The notes under the pieces are model-generated. The model made no database searches, was not told where the DNA came from, and worked only from the letters and a program-made list of their open reading frames with translations. Shown here one piece after another: positions 23,868-35,418 of a stretch of 64,000 nt of DNA. The stretch's first letter is position 1; the number at the start of each line of letters is the position of its first letter. Origin of the DNA: Jaltomata sinuosa (lineage: Eukaryota; Streptophyta; Magnoliopsida; Solanales; Solanaceae). The stretch spans positions 496,001 through 560,000 of the forward strand of contig QJPP01000676.1 in NCBI GenBank assembly GCA_003996215.1, written 5' to 3'. The translations under genes and the position numbers were made by a program.

Positions 23868-26079
23868 TGTAACACCCCAGAAATTCTAAACCAAGATCCG
23901 ATCCATTCTTCATTTGTTGTTAGACCCTAACTAGATGAATTTTCTATGAATCTAAGTATTAAGATCAATTCCTAAGTTTTGAAGGAGTATTAGTTGTGAA
24001 TTGAAGTCATAAAGGACCCATAGCTCAAAGTTAGGTTGAAATCCCTTCTACCGATTTAGTTTTCATGTAAGTTCTTACTAGAATAAACTTCAAACGATCA
24101 TAACTCCTAGAATATAGAGAGTTAGGTGGCCTAGTACCCACCAAACTAAAGGTATTTGAATCTTGTTTCCAACTCCACTAGCCTCTTGTTAATATGAATC
24201 TAGAGTAAAAGGTTATGAGTATTTTAGTGAAGCACTGACAGCTATCAAAAATCTGACGAGCTGGCCGACGGGCATGGGAAACTTCGATGGCCGTCCCGAC
24301 GCCCGTGGTGACCACAACGGACCATGGTGGAAGGGAATAGGAACTATCCATTGAGGTTATTTGGACCCTATGAGGTCGACGATTGGTCCGATGGTTCGTG
24401 AGAGCCACGATGGCCCGTGGGAAGCGTAGTACGATGATTTTTGCACTTTTTCCTATGAGTTTAATTAAGGGTAGTTTGGTCTTTTCCTCACCTCAGGTTC
24501 TTTCCCTCATATTTTAAACACCCAAAAGGGTTATTACTCATAAGAACACCAATATATCTCTAAAGAATTCCCTCAAGACTCTAAGGCAAGATACCTAGGG
24601 TTTCAAGCAAGCAAGATCATAGAAGCTAAAGCAAGAAATTTCTCAAGAGTTTTCTTTCAGATTTCTTATCCAAGTCTCCACACCTCCAACCTTAAGGATT
24701 CTTCTCCAAGCTTCATCCCCAAAGTTTTAGCTAGAAGTTCTTCAAGTTTCAGGTATGTGCGTATTTCAATAAGGGATTTCTTTCACCTTTATGCCCAAAA
24801 CCCATGATTTTTACTTTGATTTATGGATTTGTAAAATTAGGGTTCTTACCTAATTTGAGGAAAACTTATGGGTTCAGTTTTAAAGCATCAATTCATGGTT
24901 TCTCATTACTTATCTATAATTTATTTGAGGTTCCTTAATTGATTTTAAAAGCCCATGCATTAAAGATGATTTTTAGCATGATTCCATTGAATTGCATGAT
25001 TTCAAGTGAAAATTGGCATGTTATGATAACATTGGCTTATGTATTTATGAAAGTGCATGCCTAATTCTTCAAGTTATGAATTTAGAAAGAAAAGTATGTT
25101 TTGAATTATGGTTATGCTAAGTTTTAAGGATTTTGAAGTATGAATTGCATGACATAAGATATGTCCATATGTTATATGAAAGGTTTGGCATCTAGATATG
25201 TCTACCTAAGCTATGTGAATTGCATGGTATTAGATAGACCCTTATGCTCTTCAAACAGATTTGGTATTAGATATGTTACAAGGATATGTGAGCTATATGT
25301 ATATGCTTTGGGAGTAGTATTTAGCATCGAGTTGGACATGGTGAGAGTACCCTTAGTCCCAGAACTACGTGCCATTATAGGTGCCTTCTGTGGCTTATGA
25401 TAGGATCCTGGTATGATAAGGTTATAACCTTTGCCGGTTAGGACAACCTTTTTTGATGTGGATGTATGACACTGGACTCAATGTAGCTCATCATAGTTTA
25501 TGTCGGTTAAGAGAAACTCCCGTTTGAAGATTTAAGACTTATGTTATTCTATTTCATGCTTTAAGCTTTAAACTATGAGATTTACTTATGATACCTATTT
25601 TATGCATGAACTCAGTTTCCAGTTATGTTTTAAGTACATTTTTAACATATTTATGCTTTCAAGTACATTTTATCATGACATATGCATATCTCACATACTT
25701 AGTACATTTCATAGTACTGACCGCAAACCTCTTTGTGTTGCATTCTATTATGATGTAGATTTTGTACTCCGTCCCCAGATTCGAGGGTAGTAGATCAGTA
25801 GAACATCTAGCCAACTTGGTGAGCCCTCCTCCTTCGAGGACTTGGAGTTTAGCTTCATTCTAGATTTTTAGTTCTTTCATTCAGTTTTCAGTATTTAGAG
25901 TTAGTTGGGGGCTTGTCCCAGCAGCTCATCAGTAGTAGAGGTTTTCATACATAGAGTCAGATACTCCACTTAATTCAGATTGTCATTTTTAGACTAATAT
26001 TTTTATAACAGATTAAGTTGTTCATTACTTCAGTTAAGCTTCTGTTCTTATATTTTGTTCAGTTTTTAAAGTCATGCTA
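23868..26079 (+). mobile_element. 3' LTR of the outer gypsy element, left part
   Basis: TGTAACACCCCAG starts at 23868 directly after the polypurine tract. A palindrome-rich zone lies at about 24245-24425 (GACGGGC/GCCCGTC and CCACGATGGCCCGTGG). A donor-like CAGGTATGTG lies near 24749. The LTR is interrupted at 26079 by the complete chromovirus and resumes at 35341-35418, giving a net length of about 2290 bp. Confidence 0.85.
26075..26079. repeat. Target-site duplication TGCTA, left
   Basis: TGCTA directly precedes the LTR start TGTAACC at 26080 and is repeated at 35336-35340 after the other LTR end. The uninterrupted related LTR at about 21067 has a single TGCTA at this place. Confidence 0.95.
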
Positions 26080-28158
26080 TGTAACCACCCCAGGAATTCC
26101 AAGCATAGACTAAGTTCAGAAAACTAGAAAAAAATTAAGTTTCCAAGAACCACGATTCAAGATCACGGACCGTAGTTTGGAACCACGATCCATCGTCTCA
26201 ACTGTAGTCCCAATTCAAGTAGACCCTCAGTAAATGTCTCAGGAACCACGAGACAGATCACGGATCATAGTTGAGAACCACGGTTCATCCTGTCACTCGT
26301 GGTTTCCCTCATATGAGGATCATCAGTCCAGGGCTCAACAACCACGAGTCACACGATGAACCATCGTTCAGGACCACGGTCAAAGCCCCGGGAACCACGA
26401 GTCACAAGACGAACCACCATTTAGGAGTACGGTACATCCGGTAGAGTCATAGTTCCTCATATCGGAGAACCCCCGAGACTCCTGGGCAGGACCACGACAT
26501 AGTTGATGGTTCGTCATCCAGGAGTACGGTCCGTCAAACCAAGTTGTGATCCCTGAGTCGCGAATTTCAGCAGTTTTCCTAATTATTTTCCAGGGGCATT
26601 CCAGACTTTTCCTTTCTCTTTTAATACCTAGACTATGTTATTTTGACTACTCTAAGCCTATATTATTAGTCAAAAACTACCAAACACTTTCGTTCTCCTA
26701 AATTCATCGGACTTAAAAAGAACAGAGGAGGAAGAAATGATAGTTTTCTCTTAAGAACAAGCAGAGGTATTCATCAGGTTCAGCCCCAAAAATCCAGGAT
26801 TTCTCCGTAGTTTTCCTCACCAGGTATGTGGGATTCAACTAGTGGGTTCCTTTCACCCATTAGGTCCCTAGAACTCAGTAGTTCCTTCAGTTTCTCCATG
26901 AGTGATTAGACCTAGGGTTCAAAAACCTTAGAATTTTCCTTACTAATCAGATGCTATAATTCATGTGATGCTTACTCCAAATTCCTTGGAGGATTGCTAC
27001 AGTTCATGTCTAGAATCCAGAACCCTAGCCTGTCATAATTTTCAGTAGTTCAGAAATTATTCTTGCTAGGCATGTCAGTCAAAAAATCATGTTTCAAAAT
27101 TTAAATGTCATATCCTTCAGTATGTATATGTTGCATTCTCAGTTAATTATCAGAATTTTGAGCTATCTATTATTTCAGTGCATTGTTGCTTATATTCAGT
27201 TGGGAGTAGACTTAGTACCGAGCAGATGAAGGGATGAAGGCTTAGTTTGTCAATTTAGGCTAAGACCTTTAGTAGAGGTCCCCAAGTCCCAGAACTACGG
27301 CGCCACCGTAGGTATAAAAGAAGTCAGCTATCAGACTAGGCTCCATCTCCTTGTCCCTTGAGAACATCAGTAGTGGATCCACGTCAGACTTGTTCGTACC
27401 CTTGGTAAGGTATGAACATCCTCCCATCCAGGGTTATAGGTTGGCCCCATAGTTAGCTCAACTTGGGGTATGTCGGTTAATAGTACTCCCACAGTCAGAT
27501 TCATGTTGCATTGACCATGTACTCAGTATTTATTTCAGTATTCAGTTCAGCATGTTATATTCATGATTTATACTTGGTCAATGTATTCAGTTCAGCTCTC
27601 AGTTAAATTTCAGTGTACCTATTTCTATGTTTAGTTCTTTATTTTCCCAGCTTAGTATATATCATGCATGCTCAGTACATTCAAAGTACTGACGCATACT
27701 TTTGTGCTACATCATTTTATGATGTAGGTTCAGGCGCTCAGCATCTAGACTACACTTATTCGACTTCCAGTTCGTACTCAGAAGCTCAGCAGTGGGTCCT
27801 CATAGTTCAAGGACGATAGGCATGCTTTACCTTCAGTATTTACTTTTCAGTTTCAGTCATGTTAGAGTTAGCTGGAGGGGAATGTCCTAGCAACTCATAT
27901 CAGTAGAGGCTTTTAGACATAGACTAGATTTCAACAGTTGTTAGTGTTGTTTCAGTCAGCACTATACTATATATATATCTTATATATTCAGAGATTTAGG
28001 TTCTTCCCATTTCAGTTATTAAATTGTTTTTAGCTTCCGCACAATGCATGTTTTAAAAAATTGAACTTGTATAGATATGACATGCCATGGGTTAGCTTGG
28101 GGTCACTTGTGACACTAAGCACCATGTCACATCTAGGGGGTAGCCTCGGGACATGATA
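26080..28158 (+). repeat. 5' LTR of the complete chromovirus
   Basis: The LTR is 2079 bp, starting TGTAACCACCCC and ending ACATGATA, where the other copy has GCGTGACA. The U3-proximal part (about 26145-26560) is the CCACGA...TCGTGG palindrome array. It lacks a block of roughly 45 bases present in the 3' LTR near 33521-33565. Apart from that the two LTRs are alignable throughout, with scattered substitutions. Confidence 0.92.
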
Positions 28159-28162
28159 AACT

Positions 28163-28174
28163 TGGTATCAGAGC
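28163..28174 (+). other. tRNA-iMet primer-binding site
   Basis: TGGTATCAGAGC, complementary to the 3' end of plant initiator tRNA-Met, lies four bases after the 5' LTR end. It is intact here even though the adjoining LTR end has mutated. Confidence 0.93.
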
Positions 28175-28379
28175 ATCAGGTTTAAGAGTCCTAGGATGTC
28201 TGAAAGATGTGTCAAGTAGAGACTTCTTCATGGGTGTGAAGTATGCCACACCTATGGGCCAGAAGATATGAGACGTCATTAGGAATAATTTCCCTTCCTT
28301 CTTTTCCAATTCGTGCTATAAGTGTAAACTCTATTTAATTTCCTTCTATTCTAACTCATGCTCTTTGCATTTCAGAAAA

Positions 28380-29531
28380 ATGCATCCCAGTAGAGCTTCC
28401 GCAAGGAATCAGCTAGCCCCAGCAGCTCTAGCAGACCTCTTGAATGAGCAAGTCACGCATGCCGAATTTAGGGCTGCCTTCCAAGTGCTTGCTCAGGACA
28501 TGACCACCCAGGTCAACCAGCAGGCTGTAGCGCCAGCTCCGCCTCAGACTAACACTGTTGCAGCAAGGGTCTAGGATTTCACTTGGATGAACCCTCCTGA
28601 GTTTCATGGGTCCAAGTCAGAAGAGGATCCCCAAGAGTTTTTAGATGATATTCAAAAGGTGACAGACATTATAGGTGTCACTACAGTCGAGGGTGCAGAC
28701 TTAGCCGCCTATCAGTTGAAGGGAGTGGCCTACACATGGTACCAGTAATGTAAGGAATCCCGTGGTGCCAATGCAGGACCAGTGACTTGGAATCTTCTCA
28801 AGTCAGCTTTTATGGATCGATTCTTCCCACTAGAGCTCAGGGAAGCCAAGGTTCAGGAATTCATCAATCTGAATCAGGATGACATGAGCGTGAGGGACTA
28901 TGCTCTCAAGTTCACTCAGTAATCCAAGTATGCTCCAGCGATAGTAGCTAACTCCAGGGCTCGTATGAGCAAGTTTGTATCTGGTGTGTCAGATGATGTA
29001 GTCAAGGAGTGCAAGATCGTTATGCTGATTAAGGAGATAGACTTCTCCAGACTGGTTACTTATGCCCAGCATATTGAAAAGGAGAAGATCAAGGAAAGGG
29101 GAAGAGAGACTAAGAGGGCTAGAACAGGTGAATTTAGTTACTCTCAGCAGAAGTCAGAGGGTGGAAATCGCTCTCAGTTCTGCCAGAAAAATTCAGCTCC
29201 AGCTCCATCTTCTGTTAGTGTCCCAGTGCCTAAGTTCAAGAAGGATCGTCGGGATAAAGCATCTAGCTCTAAGTCCCAAGGTACGGTTAATAGCGGGCAC
29301 ACAAATCCAGTGTGTAAGAAGTGTGGTAGGAACCACCAAGGTGAGTGCTTGGCAGTAAGTGGAAATTGCTTTGGGTGTGGCAAGCCAGGCCACATGATGA
29401 GGGATTCTCCAACGGCTTTTGAAAAGGGTAAGGATGTTCACCCGCAGACTCAGACTGGTTCTACAGCAGCTCCAGCGGGTTGCCCTACTCAGCAGGGTGC
29501 CTCATCTAGAAAAGGTGGTGGTTAGTGCTAG
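28380..29531 (+). pseudogene. Chromovirus Gag (capsid and zinc knuckle), nonsense-mutated
   Basis: Gag begins at the ATG at 28380 (MHPSRASARNQLAPAALADL), just after a pyrimidine-rich TTTGCATTTCAG that could serve as a splice acceptor. The capsid core follows (WMNPPEFHGSKSEEDPQEFL, then FMDRFFPLELREAKVQEFIN). A basic linker leads to a zinc knuckle, CFGCGKPGHMMRDS, in which the last zinc ligand is Ser instead of Cys. In-frame stops lie at 28572 (TAG), 28746 (TAA), 28920 (TAA), 29523 (TAG) and 29529 (TAG). No frameshift is present and the frame runs straight into pol, as in other single-ORF chromoviruses. Gag would assemble cytoplasmic virus-like particles; this copy can make only a short N-terminal peptide. 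Confidence 0.92.
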
Positions 29532-32500
29532 AACAGATTATATGCTCTTCAGGCTCGACAGGACCAGGAGGATTCTCCTAATGTGGTCACGGGTACGTTG
29601 CGAGTCTTTAATACTGATGTTTATGCATTGTTAGACCCAGGGGCTATACTTTCCTTTATAACTCCATATATAGCAGTGAACTTTAGTGTCAGTCCAGAAA
29701 TCCTCCCAGAACCCTTCTCAGTCTCCACTCCAGTTGGTGACCCAGTTATAGCTAGACGGGTATACAAAAATTGCCCTATCACAGTTTCCCAGAAAGTCAC
29801 CTCAGCAGATCTTGTAGAGTTAGAAATGGTAGATTTTGATATCATTCTAGGCATGGATTAGATATATTCTTGTTATGCCTCAGTCGATTGTAGAACTAAG
29901 ATCGTTCGGTTTCAGTTTCTTAACGAGCCAGTCTTAGAATGGAAGGGTAGTAACTCAGTGCCTGTAGGTCATTTCATCTCCTACCTAAAGGCCAGAAAAA
30001 TGATTTCCAAAGGGTATATCTATCATCTTGTTCGGGTTAAGGACTCCAACTCCAAGGCCCGAACTCTTGAGTCAATCCCAGTGGTGAATGAGTTTCCAGA
30101 AGTGTTTCTAGAAGATCTTCCTGGAGTTCCTCCCGATAGGGAAATCAACTTCGAAATAGATCTCCCTCCAAATACCCAGCCATTTTCGATTCCTCCTTAC
30201 AGAATGACTCTAGCTGAGCATAAGGAATTGAAGGAGTAGCTGAAAGACCTTCTAGATAAGGGCTTCATCAAACCCAGCATCTCTCTATGGGGCACTCCAG
30301 TGTTGTTCGTGCGTAAGAAAGATGGCTCTCTCAGGATGTGTATTGACTACCGTCAGTTGAACAAAGTCACAATCAAGAATAACTATCCCATTCCCAGGAT
30401 TGATGACTTATTTGACTAGCTTCAGAGTGCTAGTTGTTTTTCCAAGATAGACCTCAGATCCGGCTATCATCATCTCAGAGTCAGAGATAGTGACATCCTG
30501 AAGACAACCTTCAGGACTCAGTATGGTCACTATGAATTTGTAGTCATGTCTTTTGGACTAACCAATGCTCCTGCAGCTTTCATGGATTCAATGAACAGGG
30601 TGTTCAAGCAGTATTTAAACTTGTTCGTTATCATTTTTATTGATGATATCCTTGTTTATTCTCGGAATGAGGATGAGCATGCGACTCATCTGAGGGTTGT
30701 TTTACAAACTCTCAAGGACCGCTAGTTATTCGCCAAGTTCAATAAGTGTGAGTTCTGGCTGAAATCAATCATTTTTCTTGGTCATGTGGTGTCTAGTGAA
30801 GGTATATGGGTTGATTCTCAAAAGATTGAGGCAGTAAAGGACTGGACCAGACCCACCTCTCTGACATATATCAAAAGTTTCTTGGGTCTGGCCAGTTACT
30901 ACAGGAGGTTTGTTGAAGGATTTTCATTCATAGCTGCCCCATTGACCAAGTTGACTCAGAAAAAGGTCATGTTTCAGTGGTCAGATGAGTGTGAGAAAAG
31001 TTTCTTAGAACTGAAGACTAGGTTGACTACATCTCCTGTCTTGACTCTACCAGAGGGTTCAGATGGTTATGTGATTTATTGCGATGTGTACAGGGTCGGC
31101 CTAGGTTGTGTTTTGATGCAACAGGGTAAGGTCATAACTTATGCTTCCAAACAGCTTAAGGTCCATGAGAAGAACTACCCGACTCATGACCTAGAGCTTG
31201 TAGCAGTTGTGTTTGCCCTAAAAATTTGGAGACACTACTTGTATGGTATTCATGTTGATGTGTTCACAGATCATAAGAGCCTCCAGTATGTGTTCACCCA
31301 AAAAGAGTTGAATTTTCGTTAGAGGAGATGGCTTGAATTCCTCAAGGATTATAATATGAATGTGTTCTACCATCCGGGTAAGGTCAATGTAGTGACTGAC
31401 GCCCTCAACAGACTGTCCATGGGTAGTGTGTCACATGTTGAGGAAGAGAAGAAAGAATTAGCCAGAGATGTTCATCGGCTTTCTCGCTTAGGAGTTTGCC
31501 TTATGGACACATCATAGGGTGGTGTAATAGTCCAGAACGGATTGGAATCTTTATTGGTAGTGGAAGTTAAAGAGAAATAGGATAGTGACCCTATATTTCT
31601 TCAGCTAAAGGGTGCAGTTCATCAGCAGAGAGTTGAGGTTTTCTCCCGGGGGGAGGGGGATTGTGTTCTTCGTTAACAGGGTCGCTTATGTGTTCCTAAG
31701 GTAGGTGAGTTGAGGCAGCAGATCCTTACAGAATCCCATAATTCCATATATTCCATTCATCGGGGTTCCACTAAGATGTACCGTGATCTACAGGAAGTCT
31801 ATTGGTGGAACGGCATGAAGAATGACATCGCAGATTTTGTCGCTAAGTGTCCCAACTGTCAGCAGGTGAAGGTAGAACATCAGAAACCAGGAGGTGTGAC
31901 TCAGGAGATTAGCATTCCTACTTGGAAGTGGGAAGTGATTAACATAGATTTCATTATAGGATTTCCTCGCACTCGCAGACAGCACGACTCTATTTGGGTG
32001 ATAGTGGACAGAGTTACTAAGTCAGCTCACTTCCTGGAAGTCAAGACTACAGATTCAGCGAAGGACTATGCCAAACTCTACATCAGCGAGATAGTCAGGT
32101 TACATAGGGTTCCCTTGTCTGTCATCTCAGATAGAGGTCCTCAGTTTACATCTCATTTCTAGAGATTATTTCAGGGAGGTCTTGGTACTCAGGTGAATCT
32201 CAGTACAGCATTTCACCTGCAGACGGATGGTCAGGCAGAGCGTACCATTCAGACCTTAGATGACATGTTGAGAGCTTGCGTGATTGATTTCAAGGGTAGT
32301 TGGGATGATCACCTGCCTCCCATAGAGTTCGCCTATAATAACAGTTTTCACTCAAATATTCAGATGGCTCCTTATGAGGCACTTTATTGGCGTAGATATA
32401 GATCACCGGTAGGTTGGTTCAAAGTAGGTGAAGCAGCCCTGATTGGGCCAGATTTGGTTCATGAGGCTATGGAAAAAGTTCAGCTCATCATATATAGACT

Positions 32501-33044
32501 AAAGATAGCTTAGAGTCGTCAGAAGTCCTATGCAGATATGAGGAGAAGAGACTTAGAATTTGAAATCGATAATTGGGTTTTTCTGAAAGTGTCACCCATG
32601 AAGGGAGTGATGAGATTTGGCAAGAGAGGGAAGCTCAGTCCCAGGTATATAGGTCCTTGCAGAATCATGAAAAGGGTTGGTAATGTGGCTTATGAGTTAG
32701 AGTTGCCAGCAGAACTAGCAGCGGTTCATCCAGTCTTTCACATTTCCGTGTTGAAGAAGTGTGTGGGTGATCCGGCATCGATAGCACCTTTAGAGAGTGT
32801 GGCTGTGAAAGATAGCCTCACCTATGAGGAGGTTCCAGTTGAGATTCTTGACCGTCAAGTTCGTAGGTTGAGGAATAAGGAAGTCGCTTCAATAAAGGTT
32901 TTTTGGAGGAATCAGTCCGTAGAGGGAGCTACTTGGGAAGCAGAAGTAGCCATGATGGCCAAGTATCCTCACCTCTTTCCCTCTGAGTCAGTTTCAGCTT
33001 CAGGTAATAGTTCCTCTCCAGTCTCTCAGTTTACTCTTGTGTAA
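29532..33044 (+). pseudogene. Chromovirus Pol: protease, RT, RNase H, integrase, chromodomain
   Basis: Pol lies in the same frame as Gag. The protease has YALLDPGAILSFI near 29620, with Pro where the active site normally has Ser or Thr, followed by IILGMD near 29846. RT runs from PPYRMTLAEHKELKE through FRTQYGHYEFVVMSFGLTNA to the catalytic FIDDILVYS (about 30637-30663). RNase H includes TDHKSLQYV and the final TDALNR. The integrase has a zinc-binding CPNCQQ near 31851, then core DFIIGFPRTRR, VISDRGPQFTSHF and the GQAER acid. The C-terminal module at about 32840-32975 (VFWRNQSVEGATWEAE) is chromodomain-like. Stops lie at 29859, 30237, 30417, 30723, 31320, 31515, 31578, 31674, 32160 and 32511; all but 31674 (TAA) are TAG. 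Confidence 0.93.
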
Positions 33045-33210
33045 TTCATCTTGGTACCTCGTTCCATCAATTACCCTTGCATTTCAACATATTTGCATGT
33101 TCATGGGATTCATTCAGTCATATATCAGTTTCTAGTACTTCTTTGGTAAGGATTGCAGCTTCTTTCCTCCAAAATCAGCTTGTAAAGTCTTCATTCGAGG
33201 ATGAATGATC

Positions 33211-33225
33211 CCAAGAGGGAGATAT
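33211..33225 (+). other. Polypurine tract
   Basis: CCAAGAGGGAGATAT directly precedes the 3' LTR start at 33226. The same position in the outer element (23852-23867) reads CCAAGGGGGAGATAT. This tract primes plus-strand DNA synthesis. Confidence 0.85.
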
Positions 33226-35335
33226 TGTAACACCTCAGGAATTCCAAACCTAGACTAAGTTCAGAAAACTAGAAAAAAAAATAAGTTTCCAAGAACCACG
33301 GTTCAAGATCATGGACCGTAGATTAGAATCATGGTCCGTCATCTCAATCGTAGTCCCAATTCTAGTAGACCCCCAGTTCATGTCTCAAGAACCACGAGAT
33401 AGATCATGGACCGTAGTTGAGAACCATGGTTCATCGTGTCACTCATGGTTTCCCTCATCAGAGGATCATCAGTCCAGGGCTCAGCAACCATGAGTCACAC
33501 GATGAACCGTCGTTCAGGACCATGGTCCGTCCTGAGGGCTCGTGGAAATAGAACATCAGGGGACCCTCATTCCAAGCCCTAGGAACCACGAGTCACATGA
33601 TGAACCATCATTTAAGAGTACGGTCCATCCTGTAGATTCGTAGTTCCTCAGATCAGAGAACCCTTAAGAAACCTGGGCAGGACCATGACTCAGTTGATGG
33701 TCCGTCGTCCAAGAGTACGGTCCGTCAAACTAAGTCGTGATCCCTGGGTCACGAATTTCAGCACTTTTCCTAATTATTTTCGAGGGGCATTCCAGACTTT
33801 TCCTTTCTTTTTTAATACCTAGGTTATGTCATTTTGACTACTCTAAGCTTATTTTATTAGTCAAAAACTACCGAACACTTTCATTCTCATAAATTCAACG
33901 GACTTAGAAATAAGAGAGGAGGAAGAAATGATAGTTTTCTCTCAAGAACAAGAAGAGATCTTCATCAGGTTCAGCCCCAAAATTCCAGGATTTCTCTATA
34001 GTTTTCCTCACCAGGTATGTGGGATTTCACTAGTGGGTTCCTTTCACCCATTAGGTCCCTAGAACTCAGTAGTTCCTTCAGTTTCTCCATGAATGATTAG
34101 ACCTAGGGTTCAAAAACCTTAGAATTTTCCTTACTAATCAGATGCTATAATTCATGTGATGCTTACTCCAAATTCCTTGGAGGATTGCTACAGTTCATGT
34201 CTAGAATCCAGAACCCTAGCCTGTCATAATTTTCAGTACTTCAGAAATTATTCTTGCTAGGCATGTCAGTCAAGAAATCATGTTTCAGAATTTTAAATGC
34301 CATATCCTTCAGTATGTATATACTGCATTCTTAGTTAATTATCAGAATTTTAAGCTATCTATTATTTCAGTGCATTGTTGCTTATATTCAGTTGGGAGTA
34401 GACTTAGTACCAAGCAGATGAGGGGATGAAGGCTTAGATATCAGTTTAGGCTAAGACCTTTAGTAGCGGTCCCCAAGTCCCAGAACTATGGCGCCACCGT
34501 AGGTATAAAAGGATTCAACTGTCAGACTAGGCTACATCTCTTTGTCCCTTGAGGACATCAGTAGTGGATCCACGTCAAACTTGTTCGTACCCTTTGCAAA
34601 GTATGAACACCCTCCCATCCAGGGTTACAGGTTGGCCTCATAGTTAGCTTAACTTGAGGTATATCGGTTAATAGTATCTCCCACAGTCAGATTCATGTTG
34701 CATTGACCATGTACTCAGTATTTATTTCAGTATTCAGTTCAGCATGTTATATTCATGATTTGTACTTGGTCATTGTATTCAGCTCAGCTTTCAGTGTACC
34801 TATTTCTATGTTTTGTTCTTTATTCCCAGCTTAGTATATATCCTGCATGCTCATTACATCCAAAGTACTGACGCATACTTTTGTGCTACATTGTTTTATG
34901 ATGTAGGTTCAGGCGCTCAGCATCCATACCACACTTAGTCGACTTCCAGTCCGTACTCAGCAGCTCAGCGGTGGGTCCTTATAGTTCGAGGATGATAGGT
35001 ATGCTTTACCTTTAGTATTTACTTTTCAGTTTCAGTCCTGTTAGAGTTAGCTGGGGGCATGTACCAGCAACTCATATCAGTAGAGGCTTTCAGACATAGA
35101 CTAGATTTCAGCAGTTGTTAGTGTTATTTCAGTCAGCACTATACTATTTATATATCTCATATATTCAGAGATTTGGGCTCTTCCTGTTTTAGTTATTAAA
35201 TTATTTTTAGCTTTCACACAGTGCATGTTTTAAAAAATTGAACTTGTATAGATATGTCATGACATGGGTTAGCTTGGGGTCACTTATGACACTAAGCACC
35301 ATGTTGCATCTAAGGGGTAGCCTCGGGGCGTGACA
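33226..35335 (+). repeat. 3' LTR of the complete chromovirus
   Basis: 2110 bp, from TGTAACACCTCAG to GGGGCGTGACA. It preserves the canonical end that the 5' copy has lost, and includes the palindrome array at about 33290-33735 and the donor-like CACCAGGTATGTGG near 34010. Confidence 0.93.
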
Positions 35336-35418
35336 TGCTAGTGACAGAGGGTTATCTTGAGATCACTTATAATCTTAGGTCCCGTGTTATGTCCAGGGGA
35401 TAGGCTCGGGGTGTGACA
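35336..35418 (+). mobile_element. TSD copy and end of the outer gypsy 3' LTR
   Basis: TGCTA (35336-35340) is the right target duplication. 35341-35418 continues the interrupted outer LTR (GTGACAGAGGGTTATC...) to its end GGGGTGTGACA, matching 21072-21153 closely. Confidence 0.9.

Larger units (their letters stand above)
26080..35335 (+). mobile_element. Complete Ty3/gypsy chromovirus, Tekay/Del-like, 9256 bp
   Basis: The element has a 5' LTR (26080-28158), PBS (28163-28174), one long gag-pol frame (28380-33044), PPT (about 33211-33225), a 3' LTR (33226-35335) and TGCTA target duplications. Domain order is Gag, zinc knuckle, protease, RT, RNase H, integrase and a C-terminal chromodomain-like segment, which defines a chromovirus. 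Long LTRs and a single gag-pol frame suggest the Tekay/Del branch. The frame is never shifted over 4.66 kb but carries 15 stop codons, so the copy is dead by point mutation only. It inserted into the 3' LTR of an older relative. Confidence 0.93.

Noticed and set aside
29062..29441. Alternative-frame ORFs of 70-98 codons over gag
   Set aside because: Shadows of the Gag frame, which carries the recognisable capsid and zinc-knuckle motifs.
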